From Priapulus caudatus (lineage: Eukaryota; Priapulida; Priapulimorpha; Priapulimorphida; Priapulidae), in NCBI RefSeq assembly GCF_000485595.1, contig NW_014577738.1:1-40602 (forward strand): a stretch of 40,602 nt of DNA, given 5' to 3'. The stretch's first letter is position 1; each line of letters begins with the position of its first letter. The notes under the pieces were generated by a model. That model was not told the origin of the DNA and ran no database searches. It worked only from the letters and a program-made list of their open reading frames with translations. Shown in pieces: positions 30,685 through 40,468 of the stretch. The position numbers and the translations under genes are program-made.

Positions 30685-32502
30685 TGTGCTTTCTCGACAA
30701 ATTTCTAGCACGACACAGCAAAAAGTGTGGGCCTTATGTTGATTTGAATTGAGAGGCGACCAATTCACTTGCATAGGAAAAATGACGAACCTGTGACATC
30801 TGTACACACAACGTAGTTCAGTTAATGATCGTTAATCGGCAACTACATATACAGTGTTCAATTAATATCCACTGTACAATTTCATTTTTGTGTACACAAC
30901 AAATAGTGACTAAATGCGAGAGAAGAGGAACAATTATTAGCTCAACTTGTAAATAATCATATGTTGATCATTTATTTTTCCTTTGTAGGTTTTGAGATTC
31001 TACATTGTGGGAAGCAACTGCTTGTCAGAACTGTAATGTTGAGTGGGGTTTTCGATTCACCTGCTAGATCCAGTGCACAGGGCTTTCTTCAGTTCAATGG
31101 CTATAACAGTTGTCCCAACTGCAGCATACCAGGAGAGAATTTAAAAGTCAGTGAAAAAGGGCGAGTTACAATTTTCCCATTCAACACACTCAGAATCTGG
31201 TCATCATAAATTAAGAACACATGAAGAAACCTACAAGGATGCAGTGGATGCTGAAAATAAAGCTGTTACTGTTAATGGTGTAAAAGGTTTGAGCTGGTTG
31301 TTCAAGCTACCAGCATTTAATGTTATACGCGGTGTATCCGTTGATTATATGCATGCAGTTTTGTTGGGAGTTGCAAAATCTCTCATAAACAAATGGACAG
31401 ACAAACAAAACAGATCCCAGCCATATTTCATTGGCTCTGCTGAAAAAATGAAAGTCATTAACGAACGTTTGTTAAATATTAAATCTCCAGTATGCATTAG
31501 TAGACCGGCACGCTCACTCAGTGACTTTGTCCACTGGAAAGCCTCGGAGATTCGATCGTTTCTTTTGTTTTACTGTATTCCAGTTTTATATCATGTTCTT
31601 GCGGATGAATATTACGAACATTTCATTCTCTTATCTCATTCGATATTCATCTTACTCAAGTCTTCAATTCCACTGGGTGAGATAGAGATGGCACGTGTTA
31701 TGCTTCTAGAGCTTTGTTGCAAGATGGACATTTTATATGGTTCACGTATGGACACATCCAATGCACATTCACTACTACATTTAGTAGACAAAGTGGTTGA
31801 TTTAGGACCACTCTGGTCACAATCCTGTTTTTTTATGAAGATTTAAACGGTGACCTACGTACCATGTTCCATGGAACTCAAAACGTTAACTTACAAATTA
31901 TATATGCTGTATCTGTTCAGATGAAAATCCCGGATTTAGCAAACTTGTTATTGGTCGGATCGCCAGAAGATGTTTTTTATCGGAAACTAGTGAGTTATAA
32001 TAAAATAAAGAAAACAACAGAATCGATCTCAAATCGTGTTTTGGCAGTTCATCCTTTGATAAACATCGATTGCAGTAAGTTACCTCAACAAGTGCTACAG
32101 AAACTAGACATGTGATTTGGAAATGCAAACAAATTCAGTAGGGTATTATTTCATGGACGGATTTTACATAGTGTAGCTTATAACGCCTCATCTTGTCGAA
32201 ATAGTCGTTTTGTATTATATGCGATTTCAAATGGAAACTATGGTTTTGGAGAGGTGCAGTACTTCCTCAAAGTTCACTATGACAAATATGACAAATTTTA
32301 TATGGTTTTAAAACAATATCAGGAATGTCAAACTATTTGTAAATCTTATTCCCATGTTAGAGTATTGGAAAAGTCATCCCAGAACAGTGAACTAGAACTC
32401 ATACCAATTGAAAATATAATGGATCTTTGTGTAGTAATGGACACAAATCATGCAACTAACATTTTCATCACTGTGCTACCAAATGCTGTAGAAAAAGACT
32501 GA

Positions 32503-33115
32503 CATAGCATACAGTACAAGAACATATTGTTGATCGCATATATACGCATAGTTAAATTCTTATCGGGTTATATATATACTGAAAAGGCTTATGCTTGCTG
32601 TGTCTTGAGTAGAACATATTGACCTAATCCTATAATGCCCGTACGAGCAGAAAACAATTTTTAGTTTTCAGTTTTCTATTGTAATGTTATGATTCAAATT
32701 TGAAAAAGGAAATTGTCATAATTGGCTTTTAAACTAGTGTTAACTTTTTACATGTGCAGGACTGGACCATTTGATTTGTGAAACTTTTCCATGTGTTTTC
32801 TTGGCTTAATTCCATTTACAGATTTCTAGTGTGAAAAAGTATGACATGGAGCAAAGAATTGTTTCGTGATATCTGAGGTTGCATACCCCAATAGGGACAT
32901 GCAGCTTGTAACAAGTTCAGTGTCCCAAATATTTTAATGTGTTGATTGTTTAAAATGTTAAAAGATTGTTTAAAATGTTAGTTTATTTGATACATGTGTT
33001 TACTATATGTGTGGTCACAAACCGAAGGAAAATAAAGTACATGTGCATTTTGTAGCAAGAGTTATGGATTTCCTATTTTGCATATTATAGGACAGAAGAA
33101 TAGCATTTGCCAGGT
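32503..33115. other. Gene-free stretch
   Basis: AT-rich DNA with short random frames. A direct repeat (TTGTTTAAAATGTTA) occurs at 32946-32980. I looked for the missing CACTA-element end here and saw none. Confidence 0.5.
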
Positions 33116-33120
33116 AGTGT

Positions 33121-33711
33121 AAAGCCTGGCGCACATTGCCGAACATTTTCCCGAACAATGTTTTTGTCTGGCAATGTGCGGGTGAACAATTGCTGAGCAC
33201 ACATTGCCGAACATTTTGCAGCGAACAACCTCGTGGCGCCGTCTAGTAGCTGTGTTGTAAAGAGTCAAGTGATCGGCGTGAATGGCGATGCCCAGTTTGC
33301 ACAAGAAAATTTTGACAACTTTACTAATTTTACGGAAACGGAGAGTGGCCCCACCACGAACAGACAGGGCTGCTGCCCCCACATTTCGACCATAATCTCT
33401 TCCTTTTCAAAAGTCCACACTTCTGGCAGCGATATAGCAGACGCCATATTGTACACAAAAATCATGTGACCACATATCGTGCTGCTATTGGTTACTACTT
33501 TACAAATGTTCCTAGAATTGTTCGACTTTCAGCGCACATTGACGAACATTCGACAAACAATGTTCGAGATATCAAACATTTCCGATCTTTAGAAGCATTG
33601 TTCGGAACAAATGTGCGGCAACTTTTTTCACCGCACATTGCCGAACATTTCATGGAACATTGCTACGATAATGTTTTTGAGAAAAATGTTCGGCAATGTG
33701 CGCCGGGCTTT
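33121..33711. mobile_element. Non-autonomous DNA transposon (591 bp) with 5-bp flanking repeat
   Basis: The left end AAAGCCTGGCGCACATTGCC then GAACATTTT is inverted at the right end (AAAATGTTC then GGCAATGTGCGCCGGGCTTT) with one mismatch in about 28 bp. The element is flanked on both sides by AGTGT (33116-33120 and 33712-33716), consistent with a target duplication. Several internal copies of CACATTGCCGAACATT lie near both ends. No transposase frame. Confidence 0.85.
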
Positions 33712-33734
33712 AGTGTTCAATCTGTCAAAATGTC

Positions 33735-33858
33735 TAAGTCTCAGAAGGGCGTTTGCAGGGCGTTCTCGAATCGTGCTAAAAATTTCTAAGTCTCAGAAGG
33801 GCGGTTGCAGGGCATACCCCAAAATGTCTAGTCTCAGAAGGGCGTATGCAGGGCGATT
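33735..33858. repeat. AAGGGCG / GCAGGGCG repeat, three copies
   Basis: TCTCAGAAGGGCG followed by a TTGCAGGGC or ATGCAGGGC block occurs three times, about 53 and 47 bp apart. It is the same family as 5728-6060. Confidence 0.75.
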
Positions 33859-33859
33859 T

Positions 33860-33860
33860 N
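33860..33860. other. Assembly gap (single N)
   Basis: One N at the end of the AAGGGCG repeats, just before GGATCC. A collapsed palindrome like that at 5881-5993 could be missing here. Confidence 0.9.
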
Positions 33861-33910
33861 GGATCCATAGCTGCCAGCGCTGCATACTGTCGTAGGACGT
33901 TCCCGCGGTC

Positions 33911-34013
33911 GCGTGCGCCTTGCCGCGGAACTGTGCGCAACATCTGCGCGTATAGCGCTTGGGATCAACACCTCCTTTCGGCAACGCTTCTCTAGTATCC
34001 CGTCTCATCTGGC
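33911..34013 (+). repeat. Dispersed repeat, copy 2 (shared with 6098-6204)
   Basis: GCCTTGCCGCGGAACTG through GTATCCCGTCTCATCTGG matches copy 1 with a few substitutions. Its right limit coincides with the point where the BED-finger frame on the minus strand stops resembling its family. Confidence 0.7.
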
Positions 34014-34254
34014 TTTTGATGTGATTCCGGATGTCATCTTTGCCGCCATGAGCGATCGATATATCGCCAACACAGATCTTGCAGTGTGCATAAGTTTTGC
34101 CTATCGCTGACTTCTTTGTACAGGGGAAGAGTTCTGCATATTCGTTTATAAATTTCTGTGCCCACTGACTTCGTTTTCTTGGCGGTGTACTCGGCAGATT
34201 GTTATTGTTAACATCATTTATCTCAGCTTTTCTTTTCTTCCAACAGGCGGCCAT
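34014..34254 (-). pseudogene. hAT-type transposase N-terminus (BED finger), truncated
   Basis: The ATG at 34254 has a purine at -3 and G at +4. The frame reads MAACWKKRKAEINDV, then RSQWAQKFINEYAELFPC and YAHCKICVGDISIAHGGKDD followed by IRNHIKS. CxxC...HGGxxDxxxH is the BED-like zinc finger found at the start of many animal hAT transposases. The last zinc ligand is missing because the frame runs into the dispersed repeat at 34013. No hAT core follows on this strand at lower coordinates. The decayed hAT exons at 39.8-40.5 kb lie upstream of it on the same strand, so the two are not collinear parts of one gene. Confidence 0.6.
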
Positions 34255-34493
34255 TTCGTTTGTATGTTATGCGCGCAATGAATGATGGGACTAATTCTAG
34301 ATCACGCGAGAACAACGTGAACGCGTGATCCAATATGGCTGCGCCCACAATGTAAAAAACATGAATTTTCACAAGGCGAAAAAAATTGTAGTAGTTTTTC
34401 AGTTTGATCGTACATTCGTAAAAACATCTTGGAATTAGTAAGGAATACGAAAAAATCGTAAGGGTTGGCAGGTCTGCTGATGCTACTACCTAA

Positions 34494-34676
34494 AGGCCAA
34501 GACACACTGCAGCGACAGCGACCAACCGTAACGACAAACGACAAAGTCGCGGCGACTGGCGCAGCCACACTGCAGCGACAACGACCGACCGTAACGACAA
34601 ACGACAAAGTCGCGGCGACTGGCGCAGCCACACTGCAGCGACAACGACCGACCGTAATGACAAAGTTCGGTGAAAT
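34494..34676. repeat. Tandem repeat, 63-bp unit, about 2.8 copies
   Basis: CACTGCAGCGACARCGACCR begins at 34505, 34568 and 34631, exactly 63 bp apart, with only a few substitutions. The unit also holds GACAAAGTCGCGGCGACTGG. The open frames here are by-products of a unit length divisible by three. Confidence 0.95.
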
Positions 34677-35146
34677 ACAGTTTATGACGTCCAGTATGGC
34701 GGCGCAGTTTTACACTACCGCCATCTAGCGCCCAATCTAAGAAACTATGGGAATGTATCGGAGCGTACCGTATTGACGACTAAGCCTATTTATCTATTAT
34801 CTACGCCATTATATACTGCGCCTATAGGCGATCTGCACACATAAAGTGTATTCGGCTGATTAATAATAATTATTATTCGGCTTAAAGGGAGAGTTTACTC
34901 TAGGTTCTAGGGTTATTTTCAGCTAATTTAGGTTATAATTACGCTACATGAAAAGTTTCATGGTTCAATCACCATTAGAAATAATATTAAAAAATGTTTT
35001 AAAACTAACGACTACAGTTTGATTACGACGGTGGCGCCACTCAAAGCGCACGATCTGATAAGTTGCGCAAAACCACTTTCCAGCCAAGGGCTACAGACCA
35101 AGGGTGTTTCTTATTTATTCATTTAAAAGCAAAAGGATTGTAATAT
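34677..35146. other. Gene-free stretch
   Basis: No exon, inverted-repeat element or tandem array was recognised, apart from a short AATAATAATTATTATT palindrome near 34863. Confidence 0.5.
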
Positions 35147-35364
35147 CATTTCATACTGCGATACAATTTATATTCTTTCCATGGTGGACAGCGATACAAG
35201 CATGTCAACACCAGCGATAATATGACATGAGAGAGGATATATATAAATAGAGAAGAGAATATAAGAGCGAGGATAATCATTATATGATTTAGTTAACTTG
35301 TATGATTTCATTTATATTCTTTCCATGGTGGACAGCGATACAAGCATGTAACAATTAAAATGTA
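35147..35364 (+). repeat. Copy of the 5.2-kb tandem-repeat family, left flank of the pogo-type element
   Basis: It contains two CATGGTGGACAGCGATACAA blocks, the ATAATATGACATGAGAGAG stretch and the AT-rich insert, and ends CATGTAACAATTAAAATGTA at the transposon border. The TA at 35363-35364 is the left target duplication. Confidence 0.9.
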
Positions 35365-38300
35365 GGGGAACCCGGGGCAAAGTGGACCGAAGAAATTTGG
35401 TTGGCCAAAACGCTATGAAAGAGCGAGACAAAATGAAATGTTTGGCTCTAATCCTTTGGCTTAGGACAAGCACTAACAGGCGGTACAAACAAATTTAATC
35501 TAAAAAACGACTAAGGAAATATACAAAATTATAAAAATTTAAAAAATTCCATTTTGCCCCAGACTCCCGGTGCAAAGTGAAACTTGTTATGGGGCAAAGT
35601 GGAATGTCATTTTACTCCATGTATATTGTGTCAAAAACGTTGCTCTTTCAGTGTCCAACTCTAAACATCAAATTACAATATGGGTCAATCCATTACTGAG
35701 TTGATATGCATGATTAATCCGACACAAAAATGCTGAAAGCAGGCTACTGTCAAAATTACATTTATTGGCATTGTAAAACAAAGATTACACTAACTTATAG
35801 GCTATGATTCTCTTTAAGCCAAGACATTAATGTTCATTATTTTCGAAGGAAATTTTCTATTCTATGCAAAATTCACGAATATAATTGTCCACGTCGTTTG
35901 GCCCTGCGCATTCTTCGTGTGCCCATTTGTTGCATGTGTCACACATGATCCACTCTTCACCACTTTTTGATTCCGAATAAAGGCCAGAACAATAGATGCA
36001 GGGGACATCCTCATCATTTCCCCGTTTCGCCCCATCAACTTTACCCTTTTTTTGCGCCTTTCCTTTCCCTTTCCCATTATTTCTACTTTGACCCTTGCCA
36101 CCTCCTTGTTTTGAACCAAACAACTGAGCCTTTGCGGATGGCTTCTTTTTTTTGCTACTAAGATCGGTTTCCAATTCTTTTAAATAGGGACTGCCAGTCA
36201 ATATCACTGTCTTGCCTCTTTTGATACCTTGGCTCCTTGGTTCAGCTTGTTTAACCTGAGGGACTCCCATGATATCAGCCGGAGAGAGGTAATTGCGATC
36301 GTTTTTCTTGGAAGTTGGTGTAATCAACAACCCAGAGCCCACTGATGTTGATGGAACTGGTGGTGCAGCGTCAGGTAAAGCTGGAACTGGTGGTGCAGCG
36401 TCAGGTAGAGCTAGAACTGGTAGTGCAGCATTAGATGTCGAAGGTGTTGGTTCATCTGCTGGTGCGGGTTTGTCTGTTGTTTCTGCTGCAGCAAACATGT
36501 AATTCCGGGAAAACGTTCGGGTTGAAGGGATATATACCAGTTTTGGCGAAACCACTGATGGCTATTGATGAAGTTGCATCCTTCTGATACGCACACCCAA
36601 AAAGAGCAGCAACATGGTAGATGGTGATAACCTTCCCTGGGTGGTTCCTGAGCCATACTCGCACTTCCTGTTCATAGTATGTGTTTAGAGGTCCCATAAA
36701 GGAAACGTCAAGCAGTTGCAAGCGATGCAACGTGTGGGGTGGGATGACAAGGATATGCACATGATGCTTCCTTGCCATTTTGATTAAAAGGAGGTTCTTG
36801 GTGTGTGTTGCGTGACCATCAAAAATTAGAAGGACGGGATCTTCGGCTGTAGGCTTTGTGTGGCGCAGGAAATGGTTGAACCATGTTTGTGCGAAGATTT
36901 CAGACTGCACCCATCCAGATGGGTGACATGCAATTACAGTTTCTGGTGGTGCTCCTACTTCAAACAGGGGATTGAGATTCTTTCGAGGGAAGATAAGCAA
37001 TGGGGGTACGTAATTACCAAGAGCGTTGAAACAGATTTCTGCAGTCACCAACGTTCCCCTTTCTGCAGAGACGAGGGCACCAACCTGTTTTTTTCCCCTT
37101 CAGCGATATAACTTTTGATGTCTTCTTTGGCACTGTCATTACTCCAGTTTCATCGTTGTTATAGATGCGGCTTGGGGGAAAATGGTATTTTTCATAGAGT
37201 GAGTCCAATAGTCTGAAGAATTTCATTACTACTACTCTGTTAAAACCTGCAGCTCTTGCTGCTGAAGTGGCTTCTGGTGTACGTAGTGATAATGCTTGAT
37301 GGCGCTTCAAAAATCCGTAAACAAAATCCTCTCCTGCCATCTTCAGTTCCTTATTAAAAGGATGTTCTACACCGTTTCTGACAGCAAATTGGAAGGTCAA
37401 CTGTCGGAAGTCCCTCAGTGTTAATCCGAATAAACGATTCTCCATGAACAAAGCATATTCTGCAAGGTCATTTTCGTGCTGTTGAGTAAAGACGGGCCTA
37501 AAAAATACAAAGAAACAGCAACTTAGGACAAGACAATCATTGAAACATGATAAGATCTTAAATGTGTCGAATGCCAAAGTGAGGAGTGTCATTAAATAGA
37601 TAATTCATTAATAAAAACTCACCTGTAACGCCCAAGCCCGTTTTTCGCCACATCAGCAGGTTTTCCCTCTTTCCCTACTCTTCGGAATAACGTTGTCTTC
37701 AGAATACCGTATGTCTCAGCTGCATCTCCAATAGTCATTTCTTTGTCACGTACTTTAGCCACTGCCTCTTTCATAGCCTGTTCGGACCACTTCTGATGCT
37801 CAGTTTTCCGTTCATAGTTGCGTACCATTTTGCCTAAAATATGAAAGAAAAATTTCATTATAGAACGCTTATACAATATGTAAGTCTAGGGAAGACAGAA
37901 TTAGGCCAATGTTACTGAATTAGATGTTAAAATGATGCAAAGACAGACATACCTGCTACTGAGAGTACTAATTAATATCATAATAAATAATCTGATAATA
38001 ATGAAATACATCTAGGCCTATCATATATGGTCGGGGCAAAGTGGAACCCTGTTCCACTTTGCCCTATCCACATTGCCCCGAACACATGATAGTTTCTATA
38101 CATGTGGCGTTACGCTGTGCAGACAACTACGCAAATAATTTCATCATGCATATGGCACACATAGGCCTTAGATTGAACAAAATAGCCTACATAAGAATTC
38201 CACAAGATCACAGTGATTTAGCAGATGATTCATTTCTAAAAAATATTAGTTCAAACACATAAAAAATGTGTCCAAAAAGATGTACATACCTGATTCATGC

Positions 38301-38433
38301 AAATGGCGTCCATCAAAAACGATGCATCATCAACTGGCCTAATGAAAACAGTCACAGATAGATGGCAGCATCAACATAGATCTGCTGAGACAGTTTCACT
38401 TTGCCCCGTGTTCCGCTTTGCCCCGGGTTCCCC
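35365..38433 (-). mobile_element. Complete pogo/Tigger-type DNA transposon (3069 bp)
   Basis: Terminal inverted repeats start GGGGAACCCGGGGCAAAG at both ends, matching for 18 bp and for 21 of 22 bp. TA flanks both ends (35363-35364 and 38434-38435), as expected for the Tc1/mariner-pogo superfamily. Extra GGGGCAAAGTGG-type motifs lie inside both ends (for example near 35578, 35594, 38035, 38054 and 38402) and may be transposase-binding sites. It encodes one transposase on the minus strand. The unoccupied target is present at 38641-38747. Confidence 0.95.
35857..37828 (-). pseudogene. Pogo/Tigger-type transposase with C-terminal PHD-like finger, two frameshifts
   Basis: Exon 1 (37623-37828) starts at MVRNYERKTEHQKWSEQAMK and holds a helix-turn-helix (GDAAETYGILKTTLFRRV). 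Exon 2 (35857-37497) joins in phase across a GTGAGT...TTTTTTAG intron. The catalytic triad is visible: D in YNNDETGV, D in LLIFDGHATHTKN, and D in HRLQLLDVSFMGPL. The C-terminus has an Ala/Pro linker, a Lys/Gly-rich basic stretch and CIYC...WIMCDTCNKWAHEEC...FC, a PHD-like zinc finger. The frame breaks at 37088-37094 (one extra base in an A run on the coding strand) and near 36500. Since the first is a homopolymer, read errors are possible and the gene may be intact in reality. The full length would be about 610 residues, normal for the family. Confidence 0.85.
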
Positions 38434-38435
38434 TA

Positions 38436-38747
38436 CAATGGCAACAGAGCTATATCACCAGAGCTTACAACGACTACGTCAGTGATGTGTTGGATCCACT
38501 GCTGCAACACTCATTCAAATATATATAAATAAATAGAGGATATATAAATAGAGAGACAATATAAGAGCGAGGATAATCATTATATGATTTAGTTAGCTTG
38601 TATGATTTCATTTATATTCTTTCCATGGTGGACAGCGATACAAGCATGTAACAATTAAAATGTACAATGGCAACAGAGCTATATCACCAGAGCTTACAAC
38701 GACTACGTCAGTGATGTGTTGGATCCACTGCTGCAACACTCATTCAC
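38436..38747 (+). repeat. Tandem-repeat unit (229 bp) carrying the empty transposon target
   Basis: The 82 bp right of the transposon (CAATGGCAACAGAGC to CAACACTCATTCA) recur exactly 229 bp later (38665). There they follow CATGTAACAATTAAAATGTA, the same sequence that lies left of the transposon. So the second unit is the site without insertion. Confidence 0.95.
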
Positions 38748-38749
38748 AC

Positions 38750-39347
38750 CAGAATTCTGGCCGCAATTCATTGCTAGGGGGTTTGGCATGCCCTCCCCCC
38801 TGGAAAAGAATTTGATTCTGAGATGCAACTTCCTGCATTCTGACAGTCAAAAATGATAATAAATTTACAAAAAATGACAATAATTGACAAAAAAATTTCG
38901 ATTTTTTTCAGTGAAATTCGTAGTTTGATACAAACTGGTCGTAGTGGTGCAAAAGCAATAGAAATTCGTATAAAATACGGATGAAGTAATGTAAGTCTTA
39001 ACTTGAGTAACGTCAGTAACTTGTCAATGACTAGTTTGATAAATACCTGATTCAGGTTACATTGGGTACAAGTTAAGTAATTTTCACATTGAAACTTATT
39101 TATTTTCTTCTGAAGTCTAATCATTTGTGTGGAGTAGACATTCAACATCTACACCACTGGACGAATACTACATTGGTAATTTTACTTTATGAACATGAAG
39201 CAGTATATAACAGTGACCTTAAAAGCTTTGAATAAACATATATTGCATGATTACCTATTAGCTATATATAATCTAACATCTGGATCTACCAACATGGTAA
39301 ATAGAAAGGAGATAATTAGCTGAGCAGTTTTCATCTCAATATCTTAC
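38750..39347. other. Gene-free stretch
   Basis: AT-rich DNA; a 124-codon minus-strand frame (38774-39148) has no domain, no splice context and an unremarkable composition, so it is not called. Confidence 0.5.
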
Positions 39348-39720
39348 CTAATTTTTTTCTGCTTTCCTGAAAGGTACTCTCCGTGAACTGCCTCTGTCAT
39401 GCACAGGACATCCTGGTCTGTGGCTTCCAGAAGTCAATCCCTGTTAACATACGTTCCATAAAAATGAAAATATAATCAATACTCAAGCACATCATCTTTA
39501 CACAACGTTTTGTTTATAATATAAAATAAACACCTCGAGTTCCTAGGCCATCATGGATCTCCTGACCTCTACAATCTGTCAGAACCTCTGGATCCTTAGA
39601 ATCTAGTTGTTCTTGCACCTTCCCTGCCACCGTGTGCACATTAGCATCAGCCTCGGTCAGCCGCAGGTACACTGAATGGTGCTAAATGTGGAGCCAGTGA
39701 ACTCTACCAAGTTGACACAT
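39348..39720 (-). pseudogene. Two exon-like fragments of an unrecognised gene
   Basis: Exon 39534-39720 (acceptor TTTTTCCAG, donor GTGTTT) reads VYLRLTEADANVHTVAGKVQ, EQLDSKDPEVLTDCRGQEI and HDGLGTR, leaving one base. Exon 39348-39440 (acceptor TTAACAG, donor GTAAG) continues with GIDFWK and, after a one-base shift, QDVLCMTEAVHGEYLSGKQ. A frameshift also separates the first residues (NLVEFTGSTF) from VYLRL. The style suggests a conserved protein that I cannot name. It lies downstream of hAT-type exons on the same strand and may belong to the same transcript or to a neighbour. Confidence 0.5.
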
Positions 39721-39838
39721 CTGGAAAAACATCTTTTTAAAATAAATATCAGTAACATATTTAAATTAATTTAACAACACTGACTTATGTGCAACCAGCC
39801 AATTTTTTTTACATAATTCATATTGTCAACAAATATAC

Positions 39839-40468
39839 CTCTGAAATGTTTTCACTACTGGGCGCCTATACTGACTGTCCCTGTGCCCTGGAAGTGTTGT
39901 TCTCTGGTCGAATGTAAACCTTGCTGGTGTCTGAGCAAACATTACTCCCATCAGTTGCCATACTGAAGATTCCAGACTTCATTCAGCTAACAGTCTTCGA
40001 AGTGGTGTCAGAGGCCATTTCCTTCACAATGGCAGAAGTTTTAGTTCGAGCACAGCGGTAGTTCTTTACAATTTCACTGTCCGGAAACATAGCCTGCAAA
40101 AAAAATTCTAGAGGTAGCCAACTTCATTCTAAACTAAACAGTGTGCCTGTCTCATTTTTTAAAAGAAAAGTGTATATTTCAAGTATGCCCTGTTATCTAG
40201 AAAAATTATATAATTAGAAATTTATAGGCCCTAATAAAAAGTTAAGTGGGCCTAAAAAGTTATTGTAGCAAAAATGTTTTCAAAAACCTACCTTGAAGAG
40301 ATTGCCAGCGTGATCAGCTGCTGCGAGTGGTACGTTGTGCTCGATCAAGGAGTTGCAGAATAACACTTCTGCTCGGATAGGGCCTAAATCATCACCTCTG
40401 ATGAAGAACTTATCCAATTTTAAAGAAGAAGACGCTGTACTCAAGTTCGACTCATGTTTCTTGACGTT
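39839..40468 (-). pseudogene. hAT-like transposase exons, decayed
   Basis: Exon 40292-40468 (acceptor GGCTGCAG, donor GTAGGT, phase 0) reads NVKKHESNLSTASSSLKLDK, FFIRGDDLGPIRAEVLFCNS and LIEHNVPLAAADHAGNLFK. Exon 39839-40093 (acceptor TTTTTGCAG) continues AMFPDSEIVKNYRCARTKTS and AIVKEMAS, then an in-frame TGA (39983-39985) before MKSGIFSMATDGSN. The series AE(I/V)LF...EHN(x)P...DHAG.LF / MFPDS.I...Y.CARTKT / ...TDGSN is the layout of an animal hAT-like family with an N-terminal BED finger. After ATDGSN the frame deteriorates. The N-terminal part would lie beyond the right edge of the window. Confidence 0.6.

Larger units (their letters stand above)
28018..32502 (+). pseudogene. CACTA (En/Spm)-type transposase, four exons, decayed
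   Basis: Exons are 28018-28785, 29485-29743, 30107-30219 and 30989-32502, with GTAAG, GTATG and GTATG donors and CAG/TAG acceptors; all phases agree. The ~880-residue product starts MSMSKKRRGPYNHYKFDG after a probable acceptor (TTTTTTCAAG). It has an acidic Ser/Asp region, a zinc-ribbon (CESC...CSLC), a second CPNC motif, and the core KGLSWLFKLPAFNVIRGVSV with DYMHAVLLGV. The DxMH block after a KG(x)SxL(x)xLP-F stretch is typical of animal CACTA-like transposases and their DUF4218 relatives. Breaks: a one-base loss near 28648, a frameshift near 31180, a one-base loss in a T run near 31832, and an in-frame TGA at 32113-32115. Some could be read errors. Terminal repeats were not found downstream. 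Confidence 0.7.

Noticed and set aside
33121-33789. Open frames of 66-107 codons across the inverted-repeat transposon
   Set aside because: They cross the element ends and run through its repeats without any family resemblance.
36293-36502. Plus-strand Gly/Ala/Thr-rich frame
   Set aside because: Antisense of the Ala/Pro linker of the pogo-type transposase.
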